Shown here one piece after another: positions 26,529 through 35,540 of a stretch of DNA of 64,000 bases. The stretch comes from Rariglobus hedericola. GTDB taxonomy: Bacteria; Verrucomicrobiota; Verrucomicrobiia; Opitutales; Opitutaceae. The stretch spans positions 186,001 to 250,000 of the forward strand of contig NZ_VMBG01000001.1 of NCBI RefSeq assembly GCF_007559335.1. The letters run 5' to 3'. The notes beneath the pieces are model-generated. The model had not been told where the DNA came from and made no database searches. It saw nothing but the letters and a program-made list of their open reading frames with translations. Within the stretch, counting starts at the first letter, position 1; every line of letters begins with the position of its first letter. Both the position numbers and the translations under genes were made by a program.

Positions 26529-27614
26529 ATGTCCGACCCGCTCCAACCCATCCGGGAACAAATCGATGCTCACGACCGCCATCTGGTCGAGTTGTTGAAC
26601 AGCCGTCTCGCGCTCGCCGCCGAGATCGGAAAACTCAAGCGCAGCACCGGCGGTCAGATCTATGTGCCCGAGCGCGAGGACGCGGTGTTCCGCAAGGTCA
26701 CGGCGCTCAATCAAGGTCCGATCAAAAACGAGGCACTGCAGGCGATCTATCGCGAAATCATGTCGGCGGCCATCGCGCTTGAGAAGCCGTTGCTCATCGC
26801 CTACCTCGGACCGGAGGCGACCTACACGCATGCCGCGGCGATCAAGAAGTTTGGCGCGAGCGTCGATTACTCGGCCATCGCGACGATCTCGGATATTTTC
26901 ACCGCGATCGAAAAGGGTGAAGCCGATTACGGGATCATCCCGATCGAGAACTCCACCGAGGGCTCCGTGCGCGAGGCGCTCGACGGCTTCGTTGATAGCG
27001 ATCTGAAGGTGGTCGCGCAGGTGTATTTGGAAATCAACCACGCGTTGATTTCGTCCACGCCGCTGGCGCAGATCGACAAGGTTTATTCGAAGGACCAGGC
27101 ACTTGCCCAGTGCCGCGCCTGGCTGCAGCGCCACCTGCCGCATGCGCAGTTGATCGACACGGCGAGCACCGCGAAGGCTGTGCAGATTGCCAAGGATACG
27201 CCCGGTGCCGCGGCCATCGCGGCGGAACTCGCGGCGCAGGTGCAAGGCGTGCCGGTAGTCGCGAAAAATATCCAGGACCAGAATGACAACACCACGCGGT
27301 TCTTTGTCGTGGGCAAACGCCCGTCCGGTCCGGTCGGCGGCGGTCGTGACATCACGAGTCTCGTCGTCTCGCTCGGCGACGAAGCGGCTGCGAATTCCGG
27401 TTCGCTGTTGAAGATGCTCATGCCGTTCGGCCAGCGCGGCATCAACCTGTCGAAGGTCGAGTCGCGCCCGAGCAAGAAACGTCCGTGGGACTACTTGTTC
27501 TTCATCGACGTGACCGGTCACTACGAAGACCCGGCGATGAAGGAAGCCATCGCGGAGCTGCGGAAGTTCTGCCCGTTGGTGAAGTGGCTGGGGAGTTATC
27601 CCTCGGTCCAATAA
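26529..27614 (+). CDS. pheA: Bifunctional chorismate mutase/prephenate dehydratase (P-protein)
   Basis: Makes phenylpyruvate from chorismate in two steps. Residues 1-88 form an AroQ-type chorismate mutase (IREQIDAHDRHLVELLNSRL, then EIGKLKR). The prephenate dehydratase domain starts IAYLGPEATYTHAAAIKKFG (about 92) and carries the TTRF motif in NDNTTRFFVVG. A C-terminal ACT domain has the ESRP phenylalanine-binding motif (NLSKVESRPSKKRPW), so feedback inhibition by phenylalanine is expected. It lies 5 bases after scpB and is followed by a strong terminator. Confidence 0.94.
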   Translation: MSDPLQPIREQIDAHDRHLVELLNSRLALAAEIGKLKRSTGGQIYVPEREDAVFRKVTALNQGPIKNEALQAIYREIMSAAIALEKPLLIAYLGPEATYTHAAAIKKFGASVDYSAIATISDIFTAIEKGEADYGIIPIENSTEGSVREALDGFVDSDLKVVAQVYLEINHALISSTPLAQIDKVYSKDQALAQCRAWLQRHLPHAQLIDTASTAKAVQIAKDTPGAAAIAAELAAQVQGVPVVAKNIQDQNDNTTRFFVVGKRPSGPVGGGRDITSLVVSLGDEAAANSGSLLKMLMPFGQRGINLSKVESRPSKKRPWDYLFFIDVTGHYEDPAMKEAIAELRKFCPLVKWLGSYPSVQ

Positions 27615-27645
27615 AAAAAGGCCGGCTGTGAAGCCGGCCTTTTTT
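27613..27645. terminator. Terminator between pheA and rho
   Basis: AAAAAAAGGCCGGCT/AGCCGGCCTTTTTT stem with a 4-base loop; it directly overlaps the pheA stop and can serve both pheA (plus) and rho (minus). Confidence 0.88.
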
Positions 27646-27674
27646 GTGGGCGAATAAAACCAGCCGTCGGGCGC

Positions 27675-28901
27675 TTAGCGCGCGATCAGCTTGAGGAATT
27701 CCTCGTTGGTCTTCGTCTTCGAGAGACGGGCGATCATCGTGTCGGTGGCCTCTTCGATTTTCTGGGCGACGAGAGCGCGGCGGAAGAAGTGGATCGCATC
27801 GAGCTTCTTGGCGTCGATGAGGAGCTCTTCTTTGCGGGTGCCGGAGGACTGGATGTTCATCGCCGGCCAGAGGCGCATCTCGGCGCATTTGCGGTCAAGG
27901 ACGAGGTCGCTGTTACCGGTGCCTTTGAACTCCTGGAAGATCACGTCGTCCATGCGGCTGCCGGTCTCGACGAGCACGGAGGCGACGATGGTGAGCGAGC
28001 CGCCTTCCTCGATGTTACGGGCGGCGGCGAAAAGCTGGCGGGGCTTTTCGAGGGCGCGCACATCGAGACCGCCGGAGCCGGTGCGGCCGGAATTTTTGAG
28101 CGTGTTGTGAGCGCGGGCGAGACGGGTGATCGAGTCAATGAAGAGCACGACGTGGCGGCCGGTCTCGACGAGACGCTTGGCGCGTTCGATCGCCATGTCG
28201 GCGATGCGGACGTGGCTGTCGACGTTCTCGTCGTTGGACGAAGCCCAGATCTCGGCGGGAACGCTGCGGCGGAAGTCGGTGACTTCCTCGGGACGTTCGT
28301 CGACGAGGAGAATCATGACGTGGCACTCGGGATGGTTTTGGAGAACGCCCAGCGCCATGTCGCGGAGAAGCGTGGTCTTGCCGGTGCGGGGCGGGGCGAC
28401 GATGAGGCCGCGCGTGCCTTTGCCGATCGGGCAGAACAAGTCGACGGCGCGGGTGGTCATGCGGCCGTCCTTGAGCTCCATCTTGAGCTGCTGGTCGGGC
28501 GACATGCTGGTGAGTGCGATGAAGTCCATGCGGGCCTTGCGGTCCTCGATGGACATGCCGTCGACGGATTCGACGAACTTCATCTTGGGGTTGGGGAAAC
28601 GTCCCTCGGCGGGCCAGGCGGTGCCGGTGATGTGGCTGCCTTGGCGGAGCTTGAAGCGGCGGATGAGTTCCTTGGGAACGAAGGTATCCGAGGGCCGGCG
28701 TTTGCCGTAACGGGTGAGGTCGAGCAGCTGGCCGTTGCCGCCTTTCTGGATGTCGATGTCGAGGACGCCGGAAACCTGGATCACGTTTTCGGGACGCTCC
28801 GGGGGCTGGGGAGCGGCGGCGGTGGCGGGCGCGGAGTTGGCGGCGGGAGCGGTCTCCGACGGGGTGGTGTCGGAGGTCGGTTGTTCAGGGTTATTAGCCA
28901 T
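27675..28901 (-). CDS. rho: Transcription termination factor Rho
   Basis: Hexameric RNA-dependent ATPase that terminates transcription. The Walker A is VAPPRTGKTTLL (168-179), Walker B lies in VVLFIDSITRLARAHN, and the primary RNA-binding cold-shock-like fold (GVLDIDIQKGGNGQLLDL...VPKELIRRFKLRQG) starts at about 43. The first 38 residues are a Thr/Ala/Pro-rich low-complexity stretch in place of the helical Rho_N domain of E. coli Rho, and total length (408) is slightly short. The start ATG is at 28901. It is divergent from acs. Confidence 0.95.
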   Translation of the reverse strand: MANNPEQPTSDTTPSETAPAANSAPATAAAPQPPERPENVIQVSGVLDIDIQKGGNGQLLDLTRYGKRRPSDTFVPKELIRRFKLRQGSHITGTAWPAEGRFPNPKMKFVESVDGMSIEDRKARMDFIALTSMSPDQQLKMELKDGRMTTRAVDLFCPIGKGTRGLIVAPPRTGKTTLLRDMALGVLQNHPECHVMILLVDERPEEVTDFRRSVPAEIWASSNDENVDSHVRIADMAIERAKRLVETGRHVVLFIDSITRLARAHNTLKNSGRTGSGGLDVRALEKPRQLFAAARNIEEGGSLTIVASVLVETGSRMDDVIFQEFKGTGNSDLVLDRKCAEMRLWPAMNIQSSGTRKEELLIDAKKLDAIHFFRRALVAQKIEEATDTMIARLSKTKTNEEFLKLIAR

Positions 28902-29028
28902 GTAGTTAAATTGAATGAATGAATCGTATGCGGTGCTTGACGCTGCAAACCACGGGCGAAATAAGGGCTAAGTGTCAGGCGCGCGAACGAACGCGCGTTT
29001 GAAAAAATCCCTAACAAAAGCCCCTAAC

Positions 29029-30978
29029 GTGTCGGACCAAAAGAAAACCTCAGCATCCCGTGAAAAACGGGTTTTTAAGCCTTCGGCCGAGTTTCAACGT
29101 CAAGCCAATCTCGGGAGTCTTGCCTCCTATAAGAAGCTCTATGCCGAGTCTGTCAACTCCCCAGAAAAATTCTGGGGACGGCAGGCCAAGGAGTTGCTCG
29201 TGTGGCGCAAGCCCTTCACGAGCGTCCTTAAATGGAAGGCTCCCCACGCCAAGTGGTTTGGCGGCGGCAAGCTGAACGTCGCCGAGAACTGTCTCGACCG
29301 CCATCTCGGCACCGCGCTCGAGAACAAGGCCGCGATCATTTTCGAAGGTGAGCCCGGCGATGTGCGCACCATCACTTACAAGCAGCTCTCGATGCACGTC
29401 TGCCGTCTGGCCCACGTGTTTGAGAACATGGGTGTGGTTGCGGGCGACCGTGTGGCGATCTACCTGCCGATGGTCCCCGAGGCCGTCGTGGCCATGCTGG
29501 CCTGCGCCCGTATCGGCGCGGTGCATACGGTGATCTTCGGTGGCTTCAGCTCCGAGGCCATCAAGGACCGCATCAACGATTGCAAAGCCAAGCTCGTCAT
29601 CACCGCCGACGGCGGCTGGCGTCGCGGCAAGATCATCGAACTCAAGCCCGCCGTGGACCGCGCTCTCGAGGGCACGCCCACCGTGCAGTCGGTGATCGTC
29701 CTCAAGCGCACCGGCAACGAGGTCAAGATGGCCGAGGGCCGCGATGTATGGTGGCACGACGTCTGGAAGGGCGGCCCGAATACCCACAAGGCCAAGGCGT
29801 TCGACAGCGAGCACCCGCTCTTCATTCTCTACACCTCGGGTTCTACCGGAAAACCGAAGGGCGTGCTGCATACCAGCGCCGGTTACCTGCTCGGTGCGAA
29901 GATGACGTCGCACTACATTTTCGACCTTAAACAAAACGACCGTTACTTCTGCTCCGCCGACATCGGCTGGATCACTGGTCATAGCTACGTCGTTTACGGC
30001 CTCCTCTCGAACGGTTCGACCGTGTTCCTCTACGAGGGCGCGCCCAACCAGCCCGAGCCCGATCGTTTCTGGCAGATGATCGACCGCCACGCGATTACGA
30101 TCCTCTACACCGCGCCGACCGCGATCCGTGCGTTCATGCGCTGGGGTGACAACTACGTCCTCAAGCACCGTCTCGATTCGCTGCGCCTGCTCGGTTCCGT
30201 CGGCGAGCCGATCAGCCCCGAGGCTTGGCTGTGGTATCACAAGCTCATCGGCAAGGGCCGCTGCCCGATCGTGGATACGTGGTGGCAGACCGAGACCGGC
30301 TCCATCATGATCGCGCCGATCCCCGGTGCGGTTCCTCTCAAGCCCGGCTCGGCCAGCCTGCCGTTCTTCGGCATCGTTCCGAAGATCGTCGACGAAAAGG
30401 GCAAGGAAGTGCCGCGCGGCACCGATGGCAAAATGATCATCACCAAGCCCTGGCCTTCGATGCTTCGCACGCTGTGGGGCGACGACGAGCGTTTCCAGAA
30501 AACCTACTTCGGCGACTATCCGGGAATCTATTTCACCGGCGACGGCGCGAAGCAGGACAAGGATGGCTACTTCTGGATCTCGGGTCGCGTGGACGACGTG
30601 CTCAACATCTCGGGCCATCGCATCGGCACGGCCGAGGTCGAGGCTGCGCTGGCGACGCATCCGGCCGTGGCCGAGGCGGCCGCCGTGGGCCGTCCCGACG
30701 ATCTCAAGGGCCAGGCCCTCGTCGTGTTTGTGAGCATCAAGACGGGTGTGACCGCCGACGACAAGTTGAAGGAAGACCTCCGCGCGCACATCGGCCGCGA
30801 GATCGGTTCCTTTGCGAAGCCCGACAGCGTGCGCATTGCGCCGAGCCTGCCGAAGACGCGCTCCGGCAAAATCGTGCGCCGCATCCTCAAGGACATCGCC
30901 GCGGGCCGTCAGGTCACGGGCGACACGACGACGTTGGAAGATATCTCCGTGATCGCCGCGTTGCAGACCCAGGATTGA
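29029..30978 (+). CDS. acs: Acetate-CoA ligase (AMP-forming)
   Basis: Activates acetate to acetyl-CoA through acetyl-AMP. Family blocks: FKPSAEFQRQANLGSLASYK at the N-terminus, the P-loop YTSGSTGKPKGVLHTSAGYL, WWQTETGSIMIAPIPG, SGRVDDVLNISGHRIGTAEV and PKTRSGKIVRRILK with the lysine acetylated by Pat-type enzymes. I prefer GTG 29029 (VSDQKK...); a GTG at 28972 is in frame and has an AAGGG-like RBS, adding 19 residues that overlap a CGCGCG hairpin. A terminator follows at 31004. Confidence 0.92.
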   Translation: MSDQKKTSASREKRVFKPSAEFQRQANLGSLASYKKLYAESVNSPEKFWGRQAKELLVWRKPFTSVLKWKAPHAKWFGGGKLNVAENCLDRHLGTALENKAAIIFEGEPGDVRTITYKQLSMHVCRLAHVFENMGVVAGDRVAIYLPMVPEAVVAMLACARIGAVHTVIFGGFSSEAIKDRINDCKAKLVITADGGWRRGKIIELKPAVDRALEGTPTVQSVIVLKRTGNEVKMAEGRDVWWHDVWKGGPNTHKAKAFDSEHPLFILYTSGSTGKPKGVLHTSAGYLLGAKMTSHYIFDLKQNDRYFCSADIGWITGHSYVVYGLLSNGSTVFLYEGAPNQPEPDRFWQMIDRHAITILYTAPTAIRAFMRWGDNYVLKHRLDSLRLLGSVGEPISPEAWLWYHKLIGKGRCPIVDTWWQTETGSIMIAPIPGAVPLKPGSASLPFFGIVPKIVDEKGKEVPRGTDGKMIITKPWPSMLRTLWGDDERFQKTYFGDYPGIYFTGDGAKQDKDGYFWISGRVDDVLNISGHRIGTAEVEAALATHPAVAEAAAVGRPDDLKGQALVVFVSIKTGVTADDKLKEDLRAHIGREIGSFAKPDSVRIAPSLPKTRSGKIVRRILKDIAAGRQVTGDTTTLEDISVIAALQTQD

Positions 30979-31003
30979 TTCCGCTGATCGGTCTGTTGAT
31001 TAC

Positions 31004-31039
31004 AAAAAGCCCGCTGCACAACGCAGCGGGCTTTTTTTT
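31004..31039. terminator. Terminator between acs and the amidohydrolase gene
   Basis: AAAAAGCCCGCTGC/GCAGCGGGCTTTTTTTT with a short loop. It ends acs on the plus strand and also faces the stop of the minus-strand amidohydrolase gene at 31051. Confidence 0.88.
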
Positions 31040-31050
31040 GCGCGTGGTGT

Positions 31051-32271
31051 TTAAGGCCAGCGTGGATCGCGCCACAGTTCGCGACCCTGGCGATAAGTGC
31101 CGAGGACATCGGCGGGCGTCACACGCGTGAGCACGCTTGCAATGATGTGGCGCGTGGCTCGCAAGTGGGGCGCATGGAAATCGAGCACCACAAAATCGGC
31201 CGGCAGCCCGCGTTCGAGGTAACCGTAATGATCGCCGCCGAGGAGCGGGCGGATGTTGCTCGTAGCCATTTTTAAAATGGCGCTGGGATCAGGCGAGAGG
31301 GCGTCTCCAAACTGGGACTTGGCGAGTTTGTAGGTGAAATCGAGTTCGGGGAGCAGCGAAGGTGAATTGAGCATGCCGTTATCGGTGCCGAGCAGGAGAT
31401 TCACACCGGCGCGAAGCAGCGCGGCGACGGGAGGGAGCGGCAGGCCGAGGCTGGCGTTGGCGCGCGGATTGATCGCGGCGGTTTTCCCGGAGCGTGCGAG
31501 CAGGGCGATCTCGTCGGAGTTGGCGACGGTGAGGTGAACGATGAGGTCGGCGTCGTAGACCTCGATGGCGCGGATGAGATCGCCGCGTCCGGTGATGGCG
31601 TGCGAGCGGTCGCGGTAGCCGGCGCTTTCGAGGCAGTGGATGGCACGGATTTTTTTCGCGGCGGATGTAGCGGTGCGAATTTCACGCCAGGCAACGTCGG
31701 TGAGATCGTTCATCGTGCTCTCGGAAAAACCGTCGGCGACGGCGAGCATGGCGTCCAGTTCAGCGCGGGCTGAGGCGGGAAGCGGCGCGGTGTTGGCGTC
31801 CAGATCAGCGGCGGTGAACGGCGGCGAATCGAATTGGTTGAGGATGATTGATTCGACGCCGGTGGCCTCGGAGGCCTTGCGCAGGAGCCGTGCTCCGTAG
31901 GCGCCTTGCTCGCGAAAATCGAGATGGGCGATCACGCCGGTGCGCGCCATGTAACCGAGGTGGGCGACGAGATGCGGGAGGTGGGTTTCCTCGGAGAGCT
32001 TGGCGAGTTCCCGGTATTTATAACCGGCGGGACGAAAAAACGCCTCTTCAAGTGTGAGGCCGGTGGCGCCGTCGGGCAGGGCGCTGTCGCCCATGTGGGT
32101 GTGGCCGTTGTAGAGACCGGGAATGATGACGAGCGCGCCGTTGTCGATCTGCCGGCAAGGTTCGCCGAGATCCAGGGCGGTGATCGTGTCGGTTTCCCAA
32201 GCAAAACGATGGCACCGATGCGGCGCCAGATCGGGGCCGTGCAGGACGATGCAATCGCGGATCTCGGGCAT
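31051..32271 (-). CDS. Amidohydrolase, deaminase/chlorohydrolase type
   Basis: Metal-dependent amidohydrolase of the TrzN/SsnA/guanine deaminase-like group. The N-terminal HxH metal site is GLYNGHTHMGD, further ligand candidates are His in RAIHCLESAGYRD and LIVHLTVANSDE, and the catalytic Asp is in LLLGTDNGML. The block NSDEIALLARSGKTAAINPR with a following LG-PLPPV resembles nucleobase-deaminating members. Last gene of a five-gene minus operon and 15 bases after the phosphoribosyltransferase gene. In that context deamination or ring opening of a heterocyclic base is a reasonable proposal, but the substrate is not readable. Confidence 0.82.
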   Translation of the reverse strand: MPEIRDCIVLHGPDLAPHRCHRFAWETDTITALDLGEPCRQIDNGALVIIPGLYNGHTHMGDSALPDGATGLTLEEAFFRPAGYKYRELAKLSEETHLPHLVAHLGYMARTGVIAHLDFREQGAYGARLLRKASEATGVESIILNQFDSPPFTAADLDANTAPLPASARAELDAMLAVADGFSESTMNDLTDVAWREIRTATSAAKKIRAIHCLESAGYRDRSHAITGRGDLIRAIEVYDADLIVHLTVANSDEIALLARSGKTAAINPRANASLGLPLPPVAALLRAGVNLLLGTDNGMLNSPSLLPELDFTYKLAKSQFGDALSPDPSAILKMATSNIRPLLGGDHYGYLERGLPADFVVLDFHAPHLRATRHIIASVLTRVTPADVLGTYRQGRELWRDPRWP

Positions 32272-32286
32272 GATGTGCGGCGACCC

Positions 32287-32847
32287 TTAGTAACTCGTGT
32301 CGCGGGCGGTGTAGATGACGCGGGTGTTCATCAACAGGTCGCCGTGATCGCGGAGTCCGTAGCCGACGAGCCATTCTTTGCCGGCGAAAGTAAAGCCGGT
32401 GAGGTCGGGTGTGTGCAGGGAATCGGGCCGCACGCGGTAAACCATGCTGACGGAGCGGACTGAACGGGCGCCTTGGGCGAGCAACTGGCCGGCGGCTTCC
32501 TTAAAGGTGCGGCCGCTGTCGCAGATGTTGTCGAAGAGCACGATGTCGCGACCGGCGAGCTTGGTGCTCTGCCAGTCGATCTCGATGTTATCGAGGGGTT
32601 TGTTGGTGTTCTTGTCGTAGGAACGCGCGCGGCAGAAGGCGGGCTCGACCGATTGGCGCATACGCAGGAGCAAATCGGAGAAGAAAAACGCCCCACCGCG
32701 CAGGAGGCAGATGCAGAGCAGGAGCTTGCCGGTCTCGGCTTTGGATTCGGCGGCCCACGTGTCGAGTTGCGCGGACAGGATGACCAGTTGTTCTTCGATC
32801 GCCTCGGGCGGATACAGCAAGTCGAGATGCGCAGGAATGGTGCTCAT
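32287..32847 (-). CDS. Hypoxanthine-type phosphoribosyltransferase
   Basis: 186-residue type I phosphoribosyltransferase; expected to join a base to PRPP giving a nucleotide. The PRPP-binding loop is IVLFDNICDSGRTFKEAA, near residue 100; the two acidic residues of the usual loop (ED or DD before I-D-T-G-T) appear here as DN, a variant. RGGAFFFSDLLLRM is the pyrophosphate-binding hook. The protein is not a clear Apt, Hpt or Upp. Six bases separate it from the SIS gene upstream. Its place beside a deaminase-like and a GTP-cyclohydrolase-like gene suggests nucleotide formation as an activation step. Confidence 0.82.
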   Translation of the reverse strand: MSTIPAHLDLLYPPEAIEEQLVILSAQLDTWAAESKAETGKLLLCICLLRGGAFFFSDLLLRMRQSVEPAFCRARSYDKNTNKPLDNIEIDWQSTKLAGRDIVLFDNICDSGRTFKEAAGQLLAQGARSVRSVSMVYRVRPDSLHTPDLTGFTFAGKEWLVGYGLRDHGDLLMNTRVIYTARDTSY

Positions 32848-32853
32848 GGGATT

Positions 32854-33924
32854 TCAGGTGTCGGGACAAAAGCCGTAGAGAAGATCGTCGCGGCCCTTGC
32901 CGGGCCAGTTCACCTGGTCGACGCGCAGGTGTTTCATGACGTCGAAGACGAGGGCGTTGAGCGCGGCTTCGAATCCAAAAATCGAATACAAGGCGGGCGC
33001 ATCGACGCAGATGACGAAGGCGCCGAGTCCGGCGTCGCGCAGCATGCGCACGCTGCGATCGACCATCTCGGCTTCCATGGCGGAGCCGCCCTGCAAGATG
33101 ATGACCGGCTTCGGGTGGGCATTCATCTGCTGGAAGGGGCCGTGGGCGAATTGCAGGAAGTCGCTGATGGGCGGGCACGGCCAGAACACACCCTCCATGA
33201 ATTTGCAGGCGAGGTTTTGCGCGAAGTCGGAAATGGGCGCGGCGGTGACCAGATTGAAACCCTGCGAGAAGGCGCTGGGCAGACCGATCATCGCGGCGCG
33301 CAGGTCATCGGGCGGCTTGATTTCGAGCAGCGGGAGAATTGTCGCGGCGGTGGGCTGCGGAAAGCGGCAGCCGGCGAAGCGGGCGGCGAACTGAAGGGCG
33401 GCGAGGTAGCCGGCGAGCGGACCGACGAAACGGATGAGCGTGGTGTATTCCTCGGCGAGGGGGAATTCGATGAGTTCGCCTCCGTCATTGAGGATGGCCT
33501 GAAGCAGTTCGGCACGGTCGGCTTTTCCGGCGGCGAGGGCGGCGGCCGGAGTCGTGGCGGTAAACAGAATGCAATGGGCGAAGTCACCGCGACGGTTGAG
33601 CGCGATGCGGGCGTTGGGCGAGACGCCTTGGGAGAAAACGACGAGGGTTTTATCGGCGAATGCTTCCGGCTCGGCGACGGTGAAACCTGATAACGGCAGG
33701 TAGGCGGCGGAGCGGTCGGTGTAGAGATTCAGCAGCATCGCGAGGTAGCGCGCGTGCGCCTCGGAGCTGCCGGTGCCGGTGACGATGAAGCGTCGTGAAG
33801 CCAGCGAGGCGGGGCGCAGCGGAGGCGGCGGCGCGTCCAGCATGCCCGCCAGCACCGAGGGAATACTGGCGAGGCGCTGGCCGAGGAGATCGTGGCCGAG
33901 CGGATCGGCGGTGGAGGTGGACAT
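32854..33924 (-). CDS. SIS-domain sugar isomerase-like protein
   Basis: 356-residue protein with two SIS-like halves, as in the isomerase part of GlmS or AgaS. SRRFIVTGTGSSEAHARYLA (about 43-62) is the sugar-phosphate binding loop of the first half, and KTLVVFSQGVSPNARIAL the second loop; the C-terminal half carries PPISDFLQFAHGPFQQM. The start is ATG 33924 (the longer ORF start is less likely). It probably binds a phosphosugar, for instance a ribose derivative released by the neighbouring enzymes. No glutaminase domain, so not a full GlmS. Confidence 0.78.
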   Translation of the reverse strand: MSTSTADPLGHDLLGQRLASIPSVLAGMLDAPPPPLRPASLASRRFIVTGTGSSEAHARYLAMLLNLYTDRSAAYLPLSGFTVAEPEAFADKTLVVFSQGVSPNARIALNRRGDFAHCILFTATTPAAALAAGKADRAELLQAILNDGGELIEFPLAEEYTTLIRFVGPLAGYLAALQFAARFAGCRFPQPTAATILPLLEIKPPDDLRAAMIGLPSAFSQGFNLVTAAPISDFAQNLACKFMEGVFWPCPPISDFLQFAHGPFQQMNAHPKPVIILQGGSAMEAEMVDRSVRMLRDAGLGAFVICVDAPALYSIFGFEAALNALVFDVMKHLRVDQVNWPGKGRDDLLYGFCPDT

Positions 33925-33947
33925 GCGATGGGGCGGGTGGCGGCAGA

Positions 33948-35507
33948 TCAGTCTTCGAGGAAAATCCACTTCTCGACCTCGATCTTGTGACGGTTGAGGG
34001 CCTCGGCATATTCGGGCTTTTTGACGAGGCTGGTGGGCGAGTTCATCACCATCTGAATCTTGGTGTTCGGGATGTGATGCTTGAGCAGCAGGATGGATGC
34101 ATCGTAGTCACGACTGTCGTAATCGACGCCGATTTTGCGATAGGCCTCGTCGGAGGAGAAAGCCTGCCCGGCGTCGGTCATCATGCGATCGGTGGCGTGG
34201 GCGCCGAAGCCGGCGCCGCGTCCGTCGTTGTGCAGGAGCAGCAAGGCGCCCACACCGTATTCGATGATGTGTTTGACGGAGAGCTTGAGCTTGTCGCGGT
34301 TCTCGACGGTGCGCAGCGGGAAGCGGTTGAAGAGCGATTCGCTGTGCAGGCGCACGACGGGAATCTCGTAGATGCGCGGCTCACCGTGGGTGAGAATCAC
34401 GAAGTCCTGGCTGGTCACGATGTCGTAGTAGACGTGAACGCGGAACCAATACGGCGTGGTCAGCAGCTCGACCACGGGATCGTCGGGATTGTCGTCCTTG
34501 TAGTGGGTGAGGTGGTCGGGATCGATGGTGATGAGAAAGCGATTCTGGCGGATGGCCTTGTAGCCTAGGATGACTGGTCGCGCGCCGCCCATGTAGCGCT
34601 CGAGGGATTTTTTTTGGAAGATCTCGGTGAACTGCGCCTCGGTGACGAGGATCTCGTTGTCCACCGGTTTCATCGGCAGGAAATAACTGGCCGAGTAGAT
34701 AAAGCGCTTGGCGTCGGACAACGCGTAGGGGCGGAAGGGAATGACCGGCTCGGGCGGGAGCGCGCGGCGCACAGACGTGGCGGTCGGGCGGCTGAGGATG
34801 TGGCCGCCGGCAGCCTTCGAGGCGAGGTAGGCGAGGTTGAAGGGGCCGGGCTCGAACTCGAGCGACTCGGTGCCGGCGACGACGATGCCCTGCGATTTCA
34901 AGGCGTTCACCTTGTCGGGGTTGTTGGTGAGGACGATGAACGGTGCGGTGACGTTCAACAAATGGCAGATATGCGAGATGTTGTCGTAGTTGCGGTGGTC
35001 CTTTTGGAGACCCATCGCGGCATAGGCGGCGAAGGTGGAGATCTGGTCGAGCGAAGCCTGCACGAGCATGCGGTCGCGGGCCTTGCCGACGTAGCCAACG
35101 CCGCGGCCTTCCTGCATGAGGTAAAAGAGAATGCCGTCGCCCTTTTCGGAGATGACCTTGAACGCGCCTTCGAGCTGCTGGACACAGTCGCAGTCACAAC
35201 CGCGCAGCGTTTCGCTGGTGATGCACGACGAGTGCAGGCGGGTGTAGAGCGTCTTCGCATTCGCGATGTCACCGTGGGCCATCGCGACGATGTAGTGCTT
35301 GTCGATGATGTCCTGGAAAATGAACGCGCGGAACAAGCCGAAGCGCGTATCAAGCTGGCATTTCGCGATGAAAAGCGTCGTTCCATAGAGCGGACGTTCA
35401 TCGAGGACGCGCGGCGCGAGGATGGCGCCGGTGGCGTGTTGCAGGCGGGCGATCAGTTCTTCGAAGTCAGGGGAGGTGACGGGAGTTTCCGGAGTCAGTG
35501 AGGACAT
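33948..35507 (-). CDS. Tandem GTP cyclohydrolase II-like protein
   Basis: 519 residues containing two GTP cyclohydrolase II-like domains. The first (about 45-250) has everything needed: zinc cysteines in HSSCITSETLRGCDCDC (Cys95 with Cys106 and Cys108 in the usual C-x10-C-x-C spacing), QEGRGVGYVGKARDRML (132-148) and VLTNNPDKVNALKSQGI. The second (about 310-515) keeps the fold blocks VVRLHSESLFNRFP and LLHNDGRGAGFGAHATDRMM but has no zinc cysteines. Canonical RibA is about 200 residues and hydrolyses GTP, releasing formate. No ribB, ribE or ribH accompanies it, so a dedicated, non-riboflavin reaction on a nucleotide is inferred, as for fungal/bacterial URC1. Confidence 0.85.
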   Translation of the reverse strand: MSSLTPETPVTSPDFEELIARLQHATGAILAPRVLDERPLYGTTLFIAKCQLDTRFGLFRAFIFQDIIDKHYIVAMAHGDIANAKTLYTRLHSSCITSETLRGCDCDCVQQLEGAFKVISEKGDGILFYLMQEGRGVGYVGKARDRMLVQASLDQISTFAAYAAMGLQKDHRNYDNISHICHLLNVTAPFIVLTNNPDKVNALKSQGIVVAGTESLEFEPGPFNLAYLASKAAGGHILSRPTATSVRRALPPEPVIPFRPYALSDAKRFIYSASYFLPMKPVDNEILVTEAQFTEIFQKKSLERYMGGARPVILGYKAIRQNRFLITIDPDHLTHYKDDNPDDPVVELLTTPYWFRVHVYYDIVTSQDFVILTHGEPRIYEIPVVRLHSESLFNRFPLRTVENRDKLKLSVKHIIEYGVGALLLLHNDGRGAGFGAHATDRMMTDAGQAFSSDEAYRKIGVDYDSRDYDASILLLKHHIPNTKIQMVMNSPTSLVKKPEYAEALNRHKIEVEKWIFLED

Positions 35508-35540
35508 GGATGATTTTGAAAATGTGGGAATGAGAACGAC

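Noticed and set aside
28972-29028. Longer acs start
   Set aside because: Possible GTG with AAGGG, but the extra residues overlap a CGCGCG hairpin and do not resemble Acs; kept only as alternative.
29050-30789. 579-residue ORF antisense to acs
   Set aside because: Shadow of a well-conserved gene.
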